The notes beneath the pieces were generated by a model. That model searched no databases, was not told the DNA's origin, and worked only from the letters and a program-made list of their open reading frames with translations. Below, piece by piece: positions 1 to 11,162 of a stretch of DNA of 64,000 nt. The DNA is taken from the NCBI GenBank assembly GCA_014871385.1, contig CM026426.1, forward strand, positions 96,778,072-96,842,071, given 5' to 3'. Position 1 is the stretch's first letter. Each line of letters opens with the position of its first letter. The stretch comes from Ceratodon purpureus. Lineage: Eukaryota; Streptophyta; Bryopsida; Pseudoditrichales; Ditrichaceae. Both the position numbers and the translations under genes were made by a program.

Positions 1-137
1 ACATCCTCTAAAGACAACAGAGGGCCCCAAATGAAGAAATCAAGACTTTGGACAAGTTCATTTTCATGATTTAGAAGTAGGGGTCAAATAAAGTTTCAAT
101 TGAAGCTGTTTTTTTCATGGAAATGTGTGTAAGATAC
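1..137. repeat. Dispersed repeat A, copy 1
   Basis: This stretch matches 62249-62385 on the same strand over 137 positions with no gaps and roughly nine mismatches. It is non-coding. The copy may extend left beyond the window. It lies just outside a leader motif that recurs in inverted orientation next to copy 2. Confidence 0.85.
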
Positions 138-254
138 ATTATGACACCTTAGAAAGTGACTAAAATGCTCAAAAACTACACCAAAATGCTCAAAATCAGC
201 TTTGAGCTATAAAAAATAGCACACTTCATATTCACTTGTTAGTGATCACATATT

Positions 255-287
255 GCACTTGGTGGTCCACTTTATTGTGCTTCCCCC
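255..287 (+). promoter_or_regulatory. 33-bp leader motif shared with the 61.8-kb gene
   Basis: The 33 bases match the reverse complement of 61801-61833 with a single mismatch. In both places the motif ends at or just before an ATG: directly at 288 here, and about 12 bases before the ATG of the RING-like gene on the minus strand. It may be a conserved 5' leader, a promoter element or a subterminal part of one element family. Its position is certain and its role is inferred. Confidence 0.6.
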
Positions 288-515
288 ATGCCACCAACTG
301 CAGAGGACGCTCTCCCCGACTCAGACTCCCTGGCGTTCGATCCCACGCAACGCTCTCCTTAGGAGACCCAGGCAGCCCTATTTGGAGATGGAAACAAGGA
401 CTCATCCGCCACCACGCAAGGACCACGTGAAGCTGAGAAGAACGAGGACGACACCAACATGGAGGGACTGTTGAGCCTTGTTGAGGCAATTGTCACAAAC
501 GCAGCCGTGGAGTAG
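288..515 (+). pseudogene. Short broken acidic ORF after the shared leader
   Basis: The ATG follows the shared leader directly. The frame runs 75 codons to a TAG at 513 but is broken by an internal TAG at 360-362. The product would be acidic and Asp/Glu/Thr-rich, starting MPPTAEDALPDSD and ending near LLSLVEAIVTNAAVE. The frame after the stop stays open and similar in composition, which suggests a recent nonsense mutation. No family is recognised. By its leader it is probably a first exon or relic of the element type seen at 56-62 kb. Confidence 0.4.
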
Positions 516-892
516 ATTCCCACCTTGGATAGTTTTGTAGGCCGGGTTAGGGGTTTGGTGGCAGCGACTGTAGGTCCGGACTTTTATGGGCCACCTTTCT
601 CAAACTTTTCCAAACTTGAAAACAATTTGCCTCTAGACTGCCATGTCTCTTTGAAAGAAATGGCATTCTTGTAACCCTTCTTTTTTATTCACAACTGTAT
701 TTCTTCTTTCTTGTGGACTGCCGACAGCAAGGGCTGCTCTTTAGCCGCCATTTTATCTTTCAAGCTGTTGTTCTCTTCAAGCCCGCGCTATCTAAGAGCC
801 ATCGCCGTCATCGAAGTTCTTTCCTTTGTATTTCCCTTCTTATATGCTCTCAGGTTGCATTTTTTATTTCCAAGCTTTTCTGTTCTTTTTTT

Positions 893-1620
893 TTTCTTAT
901 TTCATTATTCGCAACCATGGTTCCTTTCAATTTTTGCCATTGTTGTTATTTTCCATATGCAATCTACTTCAATTCTTTTGTTCACATGTTTTTTTTTTTT
1001 TATCTTGTTCTGTTAGAATCAACCGTGGTTCTTTTTTTATTTGCAACCTTCCTTTTTTTCCTTGTTGTTGGCAGCAAGGGCTGCATTGTGCCCGCCACTG
1101 CTAGTTCACAGCACCAGGTTCACTTTTATGAGCCAGCCTCTTCGGCCAAAGTAACAAAATTTACATTCCTTCCTTATTACTTCATATTTGTCAAGTGCCA
1201 AACTCCATTTTCTGTCTGCAACTCATGTCGTCTTCTGTTTGCAATTGTTTTTTTTTCTTTTTTCATTATTTGCAACCATGGTCCCTTTCAATTTTTGCCA
1301 GTGTTGTTATTTACCATCTGCGACCTACTTCATCTCTTATGTACAACTTTTTTATTTTTTATTTTTTTTATCTTGTTCTATTAGAATCAACCGTGGTTCT
1401 TTTTTTATTTGCAACCTTCCTTTTTTTCCTTGTTGTTGGCAGCAAGGGCTGCATTGTGCCCGCCACTGCTAGTTCACAGCACCAGGTTCACTTTTATGAG
1501 CCAGCCTCTTCGGCCAAAGTAACAAACTTCACATTCCTTCCTAATTACTTCTTATTTGTCAAGTGCCAAACTCCATTTTGTGCCTCTGAAGGGTCATGTG
1601 CTCTTGTATGCAATTGTTTT
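893..1620. repeat. T-rich tandem duplication, period about 361-368 bp
   Basis: Two adjacent copies, about 900-1260 and 1261-1620, share long identical blocks. Examples are the block starting at 1017 and again at 1385, and the ATTATT-GCAACCATGG block at 901 and 1262. Each copy contains one TTGGCAGCAAGGG motif (1068 and 1436). The open frames here are low-complexity Phe/Leu/Ser-rich and are not convincing genes. Confidence 0.85.
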
Positions 1621-1720
1621 TCTTTTCTTATTTTGCGCTGGCAGCAGGCTCCACTGTCAATGGCGCAACCACAAGTTCGAAGCAATTTTGCGATTCAGAC
1701 CCAGGCCCTTTGAAACCCCG

Positions 1721-2166
1721 GCCATTCTTCAGACTTCTTGTATTTTATTCTATTTTTCATTTTGCACCCTAAAATTCACTTCGTAATTGTAACTGTTTTT
1801 CCTTTCCATTTCCGCTGGCAGCACGAAGATCAAGGGTACTTCAAATTTGCCTCTATATAACACGTTAATAGAGGAAGTCCCACAGAAAGTCCTGAATGGT
1901 AAGCAAAACCACTACGTGAACTCACTAACGACTTGGCAAAGAACCTAATGACATCCCACATACTATAACTACCCATCCCCGAAATCACTTTTCCCACAGC
2001 TCCACAATCTTGATCCTTTTGGGAACCGTGACATCCGCAGCTGTAAGGTGTCTCTCATGGCGCTGGTTGATCTGCACCCAACCATGCCCTGTCATTTTCG
2101 TTTGCTGGCAGCAAGGAGCTCCGAACAGCCAATTCCCAACACATCTAAACGACAAAATGAATTCGC
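1721..2166. other. Non-coding stretch, no gene seen
   Basis: No supported coding region. It contains two of the TGGCAGCA motifs. It may include a further exon of the minus-strand ORF that starts at 3333, because that ORF ends at a possible splice donor (AAAAG then GTACG). Confidence 0.4.
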
Positions 2167-3333
2167 CTAGACTCGTACCTTTTGCTCACGAACACCGTTG
2201 GCCTCTATCACAACCAGGTTGTACTTCCCAGGTACGTCATCTCTAAGTGCCATTGCAATTTCGTGCCGCAGGTGGGATACAGGCCAACCCTTGCCAACTT
2301 CGAATGTTGGCAGCATGTTCTCCATAAACATACAAGACACTTCCACCATCACCTCCTCTGGTAGCTGATCCATCGCTTCCCACTGATTGTTGGCAGCCCC
2401 CCTATACCTTGTATACATGAACCTGGTGTATAATGTTTGTCTTCCCACGTGATAGCGGAAAACAATGCTGGTCCTGTTGGCAACGCACTTGATGACATTT
2501 TGGCCAATGTGGAACTTCTTCTTCCACCCTGGGTTCATCAGACTGCTCAGCAGAGCCTCGGATGGACTACTCAAAACAAACAGTGTAGGTGTCCGCCTAA
2601 TGCTGTCAGCAGCTACCGCAAACAAATCAACCATAACATGGATTGGCATAAACCATTGGTAGTGGACGAAGCTGCTACCAGTTGTTGCTTTCATAGCATT
2701 TGCAAAATCAAGAGTGAGCTTTGTTCTAAACGCCTCAGATGTGTGCATGTCTGGCAAAGGCCACTCTACATCATTGAACCCTGGAAGCGGGAGTGCTTCA
2801 ACCTTCGTGTACAGCGTGTCACCTGTTGGAGGCAAATACATACCACCAAGGAAGAATGTACCTATGTCCAACAACTCCGCGTAGCTCTGTCGATTCCGTG
2901 TTGCCTCCCCAATCTCAACATGGAGCACAAGAATGGGACCAAGGATAGATGCGGGATGTACCCAATCCTCCGAAAGCGACGTGTACAGGTAGTTTGCCAT
3001 ACCCAACTTGGTTGCTGCCTCCGCGGGATCCAAGCGCAGATGCCTTGCCTGATATGCATGCTGCACAAGCACCTTTTTTGAGGTCGCATGCTCCATGCTC
3101 CGTGGAGATCCAGGAGAAATCTCTGATCTGCGCTTTGAAGGCCCCCCGAAAATTTTCTCCACCATGTCGCCTTGCCTCTCTACCCCAAGGCCCATCCGAC
3201 GCTGGTTGCAGCATAACCCATGAATCACGATCCACCCTCTAGGGATCCAGTTGCCCTCCAAGTCTTGAGTATTATGCACGATGACACTTTGTACGAGGGA
3301 GTTTGCCCGTGTAGCCATACCACTAGAATGCAT
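2167..3333 (-). CDS. Uncharacterised 388-residue protein, element-associated
   Basis: A long open frame without internal stops, beginning MHSSGMATRANSL; the second Met at residue 6 is an equally good start. I do not recognise the family. It is soluble, with no signal peptide or clear membrane segment. Visible blocks are a Pro/Gly-rich centre (LPPTGDTLYTKVEALPLPG) and a charged C-terminal part ending GVREQKVRV. The last codons overlap a possible splice donor, so the protein may continue in another exon. It is on the same strand as, and downstream of, the degraded CACTA transposase at 4.3-6.25 kb, and it overlaps the TGGCAGCA motif field. It may therefore be a second element-encoded protein, or a captured host gene. 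Confidence 0.45.
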   Translation of the reverse strand: MHSSGMATRANSLVQSVIVHNTQDLEGNWIPRGWIVIHGLCCNQRRMGLGVERQGDMVEKIFGGPSKRRSEISPGSPRSMEHATSKKVLVQHAYQARHLRLDPAEAATKLGMANYLYTSLSEDWVHPASILGPILVLHVEIGEATRNRQSYAELLDIGTFFLGGMYLPPTGDTLYTKVEALPLPGFNDVEWPLPDMHTSEAFRTKLTLDFANAMKATTGSSFVHYQWFMPIHVMVDLFAVAADSIRRTPTLFVLSSPSEALLSSLMNPGWKKKFHIGQNVIKCVANRTSIVFRYHVGRQTLYTRFMYTRYRGAANNQWEAMDQLPEEVMVEVSCMFMENMLPTFEVGKGWPVSHLRHEIAMALRDDVPGKYNLVVIEANGVREQKVRV

Positions 3334-3991
3334 GAAATTTTCGACTGTGAACTCAAAAACTTACAAATGCTGTCGTCGATGTCATCAACCGCCAGAACTA
3401 CACGCTGTCAACACACCCTCCGCCATCACGAACGGCTAAAACTTGCGTCCACGCCTCGCAACGAAGGTACGACCTACCCTAAAACCTCATCCCGAAACCC
3501 CAATTCCCAACTCAGGTACTCTCTCCAACCTATGTGGATGGCAGACTGCTGGCAGCGTTTGGGGGACCACTACAGCTAAACCCTAAATCTCTATTGCACA
3601 ATGCGTGACCACCCACAACCCAAATCAAAGAACTTTGCCGAGCCTTTGGAGGCCTCCACCGCTCCATCCTGGTTGACAACGCAACGGCGACAACTCTCTC
3701 ACGGGAACGCATGAGGTTTGGAATGTCCGTTGGCAGCATTTCGACATCAACACCTTGTGCACGTTGCATCTCAAAGGGGGAGCGGTAGCTCGATTTTGGT
3801 AGGTGGCCTGTGGAGTTAGTTTTGCAGGAGTTCATAAAGCCCACCACCGCTGACACCCTTCTGCAATGCTCGGATTCCGTGCGCGAAGAGGCTCCGTTCT
3901 CGACCTGCGGGACTACACGCGCGGGGGAGGGAAGCCTTCCTGCGCGACTATTGGCTGGACCCCCCATTCGCGATTCGGCTCGCTTTTGTCG

Positions 3992-4020
3992 ACCTGCTGG
4001 CACCGTTGGTGCCAGCAGGT
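3992..4020. repeat. Perfect 13-bp hairpin containing the TGGCA motif
   Basis: The left arm ACCTGCTGGCACC (3992-4004) and right arm GGTGCCAGCAGGT (4008-4020) are perfectly complementary around a three-base loop. The arms contain a variant of the surrounding TGGCAGCA motif in both orientations. It lies in the gap between the orphan ORF and the tnp2 region. Confidence 0.85.
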
Positions 4021-4296
4021 AAAGTGGACGGGCATGGCAAAAATTTCAGGCACAGATTCCGACCAAAGGCCCATTGGAGACCCCAATCTTCCCCTAATGA
4101 TGAAGTTAACAGTGTCAACTTTTAGCATTAGGATGCGACCATATAAATGGGGATCTGATGTGCATAATGAACTAGTCGAAGCTTAAGGCAGAATTAGGTC
4201 TTGAAAAAACTTACCGACTAATATGGAAGAAGCCATAAGGAGGACACCCTGTTGACACCATACAAACGCGCCGGGTCATCAGCCTTCGGGCTTGAA

Positions 4297-6252
4297 TTAT
4301 TTTGCCACAAAGGTCTCTCGCAAGCGTCCAAAAAAAACATGCTGCTTAGTAGAGATGCGTGTGGGGGCAGGGCGGAATTCTATTTGTCCATCGAAGTCTA
4401 TCACATTGCTGTGCCATGGATGATCTGGACATAGCCATCTCCGATGTTGGTTGTCCCAAAAAAATTTCTTGAGCAATCTCGAACGGCGACTGAAATTTGC
4501 TGGGCCACAAACAGGACATCCCATGTATCCTTTTGTGATACATCCTGATACAATTCCAAGAGCCGGGAAGTCATGAATTGTCCAGATTACCATCATGCCC
4601 GCAACGTGAACCATCCAATGTCGTTATACATCGCAGCGTCCCAGGTGTTCACCCCCTCCTGCTACAGAATAAGCAACTCATCGAGCAATGGTTGAAGGAA
4701 GATGTTGAAATTTTTGCTTGTAACAGATTGAGGGCCGGGAATCAGCAAAGCTAGTATAATTAAATACTTTTTAGAGGTTAGCCATGGAGGAATATTGTAA
4801 TTTAAGAGAAGTACCGGCCACGTCGACCACGTGCTCTTCTTGATCGAAAACGGGTTGACGCCGTCGGTTGCAAGTCCAAGCCGGATGTTGCGGTGCTCAC
4901 TTGCAAAATCAGGATACTCTTGGTCAATCTGTGCCCACTGCCACAAGTCTGTTGCCATTCTCTGCATGCCGTCAAGACTCCTCTTCACCCAATGGTAAGT
5001 TTGAAAAGCAGCCTCGACAGGCGTTTGAAACATTCTTTGTAGCCTTGGAATTAGCGGGAAATGCTGCAACACTTTCACTAGGACCTTGGAGTCGCCAGTT
5101 CTCTTAAACCTTGGAGCAGCACAGATTCTACAGTTTTCTAAGTCCTTGTCTGCAGGACCGCGAAAGAGCATGCAGTTGTTTTGGCAGCAATGGATGGCAT
5201 TATATGCCAATCCTATCATCTTCAACCATTTGCTAGCAGCGTACTCGGAGTTCGGCAGCGTATTCAGGACGGGTAGGATACTGGCTGCTAAAATTTTGAA
5301 GAGATCCGAGATGAACGAGTTTGACGTACCGTGGGTGCGACAAAAATTGAGCAATATTAGAGTCGCCCCCAGGGATGACAGGGAAGCACCGGCGAGTAAC
5401 AACGTGCTTGTGCTGTCGTGGAGAGGAGCTTCCTCGCAAGTCATGTCCAGTGGCGTGTCGTCCTCGACTACACACAGAGCGTCGTCTATCCGATAGTTTT
5501 CTTGTTGATGGGCCCCCGCTGCAACCGCTTCATCATATCCGGGGCCGATGTCACTTTGCGGCGTCGATGCATTGTCATCCGCAGCTCTTGGCATTTCAGG
5601 ATCATACCCTCCCTCGTTGTCAACGTCAGGGTTGTGATCTTGCACTGCTGCAAGACCCTCCGGAATTTCCGTTTCCATCCCAGCTGTAGGTTGACCTCCG
5701 TCCACTAAGAATTCGTAATGATTTAGTGCAAAATGTACGATACCCTCGGTATTTAGGCCTTCGTCTAGTTGCGTTGCTGCCGCTCGTAAGTGACCCCTCC
5801 CCCGGACTCCATCGTCAGCTCGAATTTCCGCTTTCCATTCGTCGTCTGACAAATCCTCTGTCCCCACCCACCCCTGTACATGCCATGTTAAAACACATGT
5901 AGACGACATGACAATATTGACAAGATAAATAGGGTAGACCGTATAAGATCCATTTGGGAAATTCAAAACTCACGATGATTCGTCCCCGCAGGAATGGATA
6001 CCGACCTACATCTTCTAGATGCTTCCTGATCATCTCCAATCTCCGCTTGATGTAAACTTCAACCATGCAAATGTTGCATGGGCATATTGCCGACGTTTGA
6101 GCCATCATTCCACATACAGCTTCTTCCCTGTAGAGAACCTTCGCGTCCCGTGCTTGAACCCGAATTGGGTCGCCTATCAGCAGTCGAGCCCTCCCTTCCA
6201 TAGTTGCTCCTTCTTCCAATATAAACCCTAGCAGCACCCTAGCCTCACACAC
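4297..6252 (-). pseudogene. CACTA (En/Spm) transposase, tnp2 family, broken
   Basis: Exon 1 (6252-5974, start MCEARVLLG) carries a transposase-associated zinc motif, CPCNICM followed by RRLEMIRKHLEDVGRYPF. A 100-nt intron (5973-5874, ATC|GTGAGT to TACAG|GGG) joins in phase 0 to exon 2, which has an acidic linker and then the tnp2 core: CQNNCMLFRG, CRICAAPRFKR, FPLIPRLQRMF, RNIRLGLATDGVNPF, STWPVLLLNYNIPPWL and LLIPGPQS. A TAG at 4664-4662 and a frameshift near 4620 precede the next core block, IWTIHDFPALG and CPVCGPANF, which ends by 4297. The usual C-terminal half is missing. In intact elements this protein cuts and moves the DNA. This copy cannot encode a full enzyme. Confidence 0.9.
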
Positions 6253-9200
6253 GGTTATCTAAACAAATTTAAAAAACAAAGAAGACCTGAAGATTCTACA
6301 GATATCCCCACTGTGCTCCTCAGACTAGTTGTGACACGATTTCAATCGACTATGCGGACACAGTTAGATGTAGACAGGTTGAGACACCTGGAAATAAAAA
6401 AAACGCAACCTCTCAAGACCTTGGACATGTAGCTCTATGAGGACCTTGCACTATTCCTGAAATAGGAAAAAAAAAAACATAGAGCGGCAAATTCCACGCT
6501 GGAGCCGAAGAATTACATGATGCAGATGGAGAAATTGGCGTCTGGTTGACAACAAACTACGAAGGAGTAGTAGAGACAGATGACATTAGATTTCAGAGCG
6601 CTCGCCAAGCTAACTACCACTTTGATCTCAAGTATAGCTGCGAAAAAAAAAGATGATCCATGCCAACGCAAGTTCTAGTGAAAGGTCTCACATTTGCCGC
6701 TCCGGGTACCGAGCAGCGTTATTGCTAAATCATCACAAGAGTCAGGGTAGCAGACAACATCGGAAATGGAATCTTGGAACGACAAGCATATTGTACGTAC
6801 CTGCTATCGGTTCCTCCTCGCAGCCACGGATCCAAGTGTCGTGGGAGTCCTCATTCAACGACACGACCAGGAGACAACCTTATGGCATGGCGATCAAGCT
6901 GCGCCATACAAGGACGCAGAACCCTAATGTGTCCATGTTGCGCCGAAGGATGTCCATTGTCCACGCGATTGGATCGCCATTCGACAATTCTACACAAGAC
7001 GACGACAGTCCAAGTTAGCGCCGACCTCGTAACCCGCCGCCACGCATATTAAAAGAATCTGCTAATTTACCCAGCTCTGCCGTGTACTCAACAGCCGCAG
7101 ATCCGTTGGCCAGTGTAGTGAATAGCCATGTGCAATGATCTCTGACATCTCCGTGGCGCCACTGGTCGATCGTACTCCACATTGTAGCCATGTGGCCAAA
7201 AGGACAAATCAACGACGTGCACATAGTCGCATTATTCCTGCACCTTTCATAGTTCGAAATTCAAGATGGCCTCCACAAATAGCACATAGTTTAGTAGCTG
7301 GAATCTAGCAAGGCGATTTTCCAGGTCTAATCATTCTACTCCCGGATTAGAGTTTATTCTTGATCCGCCCTTCGATTGGTGCGTTCATAGGTGTTGTTGT
7401 CTTATCTGTACATTGTTTAGTAGCCGACGTCCCTCTCATTCCAGTCCATTCCACGTGAAGGTCTTTCAACACAGAAACTCACCTTGTCACGGGCGCGGTG
7501 AGTTCTCTCGGAGTGATTGAGGTGAGAGTGCGTAGTGTTTACGCTGTAGCAAGGTCTGTGCAGGTGGTTTCGCCAATTGCGCGTGTAGATGCAGATGGAT
7601 AGTTTGAGCGACCGTGCTCGTAACGTTGACAGAGCGGACATAGGCTATGCAGACAATCACAACGGACTGCAGAGGACATGCTTTCACCTCGGATCTGCAG
7701 TGCACCGAGCTACGGCCTTGATCAACATTGGTGAAGTTAGGCAGCTAGCCACGACCGTTGAGTGGATTGTCAGAGTACGAGTTTGAGCCTGCATGTTCGT
7801 CCACTGTAATTTTCTCTTGATCATTTGGTGTGTTGCCTTGAACGTCCACTTTTTGCACACCTCAATGACTCCGCAGCACTGTCCTCTTGTACTCCCGATC
7901 GTCTCGGCGATCTCTAAAAGGTTGTTCCAGTCCATTCCATTGGTCCAAATGCGTTTCATTCTTGTCTGCAAATTAATTGGTCCTTTCACATAAAGATCCT
8001 TCATTTGAAGGTAATATAACAAGCATGTCTATCAACCTTTCCATAATCCGGGAATACCAGCCGCCTGCATGGGCACTTTCTTGTACAATTTTATGCCTCG
8101 GGTCTTTAAAAATAACCAAATATGGAATTGCACCCACCGTATGCCTGACAACTCCATTCCAAATCAGGTTTCTTGACGCGTCACCATAACTCTCCATATA
8201 AGTTCCGACAAAAAAAGCACAATCCCTCCCCTAAACCCTTTCTGATCTCGACTCCATCGAGATCTAGAAGACGCGACTATCCTCTCAAACCCCGGTTTTT
8301 GCTTGAACCCCTCTGTCTACGCAAGCCCCCCGAGCACATCAGCGTATCCTTGCTACCCATCTCGCAACGTTCTCTCTGTATCTCTTTGCTATGCACAATT
8401 CCTGCCTCGTTCTTTTCATGCAATAGTGGTGGGTATTTGTCACATTGGAATGCGGCGTGGAAGACAGGCGACAATGATGGCACTCCCTCCAAACTCAAAG
8501 GGAGGAACACGCGCGCGGATTTGGTTAGTTTACATGACCTTCACCAATCCATGTGTTCACAATGAGTATATCAGAGCCTCTTTCATCACGCCCTCATGCT
8601 TTCACAACCTCGTACAGATCCAAGTAGGGCAATTTGAAACCTAATGCTTGCTACATTGTTACCGGCGCCGCCTCCATCTGGCCAGGGAGGGTATGATCCT
8701 ACAGTGACTCTCCGGCGCATTCTTCCGGCTCTCTGATTTAGATGCTATAGTTTTTTAATAGATGGAAACCCTAGAGGCATGTAGCAGCACAGACAGCTCC
8801 ACCACCGGGAATATATACTCGCCGTCTTTCTTATGGGTGCACCACAACTTCAAGAGACTTCTGCAGTGTACCGATCCTTTCTATTGTCACGCCATATCTT
8901 TTCCTCAGTTTGCAAGCATGTTTGGGCGGGCGGGTATGGGGTCACATGCTTACGTTAATCGAGAGCCGGTGGACGACACAACCAGGTGCGATCTTGCCCC
9001 ATGTGTTATACACATTTTGTAGTCATAGTAATCTCTGATTCCATCCTACATGAAGCTTTTCTGTGTTGCACTTGGTATTTCACATACATTGTATATACTC
9101 TACCTAACACTGGCCGTTGGTATTCTATATAGGCACCTCCACACAGCAATATCGCGTCTCCTCCTCATCATAACGGTGGAGTTGATTTTTGCAACCAAAG

Positions 9201-9543
9201 CCAGCATGCAAACACGCTGCATCGTTCGCGAGCCAGCTCCTTTGCGCCTCGATGGGGGACACTCCCCATTCGCCCTCGCGTCTCCCACGGCCCTCCATCC
9301 ACCGCGGTAAACACTCTGCCGTCCCTGCAACAATCCAGTAATCCAGGTCTTGCTAGACACAGTGTTTTCGAACCTCCTCCTCGCATTTCGCAACCTAGTA
9401 CTTCCCCACCTCCTGTTGCGGACTCTCGTGCCTTTGTCGTCGCGGCTTAGCGTCCACGCCACATACCTTATGTTGCACAGTGCGACGCCGCGAATGCAGC
9501 CCGCCGCCAAAGTCGACAACTCGACAACATTGGTTACGGATAG
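6253..9543. other. 3.3 kb with no convincing gene
   Basis: Mixed-composition DNA upstream of the CACTA transposase. Short open frames occur on both strands. A minus-strand pair at 8197-7684 (motifs MDWNNLLEIAETIG and VCKKWTFKATHQMIKRKL) looks protein-like but is not recognised and is broken. I see no RNA gene. Confidence 0.4.
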
Positions 9544-10152
9544 ATGCGAGCTGCACATGCGGCGGGCAGACAAGCATGTTTCCCAATTGCGACAACTCCA
9601 TCAGGTGATATCATTGGCCAGCGAACAAAATGGCATCGATTTGTGCGAGCCATTGCAAAACGAACGCTCGACTGGTCTATCCGGGAACACAAGAAGCATC
9701 CCGTATCCTGGAAGTGGAGTTTGGCCACCATTCAACGCGAGTTGGATGAGATGTTCACGTTCGATGTGCAGGTGAGAGAGGACGTCCTTACAGAGTACAT
9801 GGCTGGATTTATTAGTAACGACAGGTCAAAATGGAAGGAATTTTGGACTGAGAACAACCACCAAAAGCACAAGGACTGTCCGGATGAAGCGTTCGCAATG
9901 CTCGACAAATATTGGAGAAGCAACGTGGGTAGAAGGGAGAGCAAGGCCATGAAAGAGAAACGCTCACGCGTGGGTGCGTCATCCAGTGGAAGCCTACCGT
10001 ATAGCGATGACTCACTGTCCCAGAAACGCACAGGACGTGACAAAGATCTAGAAGATTACTTGAATTTTCCTGAAGATAATGTAGCTGATCCTATGTCAAG
10101 CCTCGGCAGCCCGGTAATCGTGTACCCTCTACCATCCACTCATTTATCTTGA
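9544..10152 (+). CDS. Plant-transposase-like ORF (Transposase_24-like), partial
   Basis: The frame is 202 codons. Its centre reads RTKWHRFVRAIAKRTLDWSI, then WSLATIQRELDEMFTF, WKEFWTENNHQKHKDCPDE, FAMLDKYWRSNVGRRESKAMKEKRSRVG and a Ser-rich tail. The arrangement of a Trp/Lys-rich helical block, then W-F/Y-W, then a Lys/Arg-rich stretch before Gly-Ser resembles the second protein of plant CACTA-type elements. This is recognition by eye only. The beginning is uncertain because the upstream frame may belong to another exon. It could be an accessory gene of a CACTA element or a gag-like relic. Confidence 0.4.
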   Translation: MRAAHAAGRQACFPIATTPSGDIIGQRTKWHRFVRAIAKRTLDWSIREHKKHPVSWKWSLATIQRELDEMFTFDVQVREDVLTEYMAGFISNDRSKWKEFWTENNHQKHKDCPDEAFAMLDKYWRSNVGRRESKAMKEKRSRVGASSSGSLPYSDDSLSQKRTGRDKDLEDYLNFPEDNVADPMSSLGSPVIVYPLPSTHLS

Positions 10153-11162
10153 ACGTTAATAGTCCTGATCATTTCAGTGTGTCACCTTTTTTTTTTCAAA
10201 CCATAAACATGCAAGAATATTTGTGCATTCTCAGTTCTTATGGGTTAATGTACGCTAGACGTAGTGCAGTTTTGGCAAAACAATTATGTACTGTTGGGAC
10301 CTAGGAGTACGAATATGTACTTCTTGTACACTATCACTGTCGATCCTAGCCGTTGATTGGATTTCTCGGCAGCTGGGTTTTGTGATTAAGATCAGCCAAT
10401 GGCGATGGCCAAAACTGACACAAAAGGATTTGTCGTGATCTGGGAAGCCCATGATCCAGCTCGACGGAAGTTGGCGCCGGCCAAATTTAAAGACTGTAGC
10501 TTGGCGGGAGGGGAGTTCGAGCCTTGGTGGTGGGATCAGATTTGAATGGGGTTGTGAGCATCCTAGATTTTCCATACCAGGTGTCACTGTACAGTTATCC
10601 TGCAGAATCATCCCCCGCATAAATGTATTTTCATCCTACTTCTAAAAACAATGGATTCAATAAACATCTGAGCTATGGATAAGTGAAACCTTCACCATTT
10701 TTCTAAGATGAATTTGGGATGAAAAATATTTTGGTAGAGTGATTGGATTTAAAAAGTATTATGGAGATAAGAATAGATATAATTAAATTAGAGTGATGTA
10801 ATGTAATGTAAATGAATTTTTGAGAAGGAATTTGGGGATCAATATGGAAATTCTATTGTGATATTTAGTAACGTAGTAAATGTCTTGGTAATTAGTGATA
10901 GAGGAAAAGGCATTCTAAAGAATTATATGAAGCAATTTTAGCATTCTATATTTGTATTAATATTCTATATTTGTATAATTAGTTATTTTCTATACGTGAG
11001 GTATATATGACAAGAAGAGTTTTCTTTTCCGACCAAAAATTAAGTGCATGATTAATTGAAGCATTTTATTGTTTACACTTTATGCTTAAAAAATGCATTC
11101 AAAAATAACTATATTCATCAATATGAAAAAAAACTATATTCACCAAACTATATTCATCAATA
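10153..11162. other. AT-rich non-coding stretch
   Basis: No gene seen. Near 10286-10332 there are four GTAC tetramers in about 50 bases, and another at 10589, like the GTAC-rich zones between 14.9 and 24.7 kb. The rest is AT-rich low-complexity DNA. Confidence 0.5.

Larger units (their letters stand above)
1068..3738 (+). repeat. Field of (C/T)TGGCAGCA motifs
   Basis: The octamer TGGCAGCA recurs on the plus strand near 1069, 1437, 1639, 1816, 2106, 2308 and 3731. Close variants lie at 2391 and 3550, and a further copy at 5182 falls inside the transposase region. Chance would give well under one copy. Dense short subterminal motifs are the known binding sites of CACTA element proteins, and a degraded CACTA transposase lies just to the right. 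The link between motif and element is inference. Confidence 0.6.

Noticed and set aside
711..1713. Long Phe/Leu/Ser-rich open frames on the plus strand
   Set aside because: They come from T-rich tandemly duplicated DNA; the frames overlap in two phases and show no family features.
3567..3574. CACTACA as a CACTA terminus
   Set aside because: No matching inverted end or 3-bp target duplication could be found; the heptamer alone is expected by chance.
10498..10545. GAGTTCGAGCC as a pol III B box
   Set aside because: No A box or tRNA-like fold nearby; a chance match is likely.
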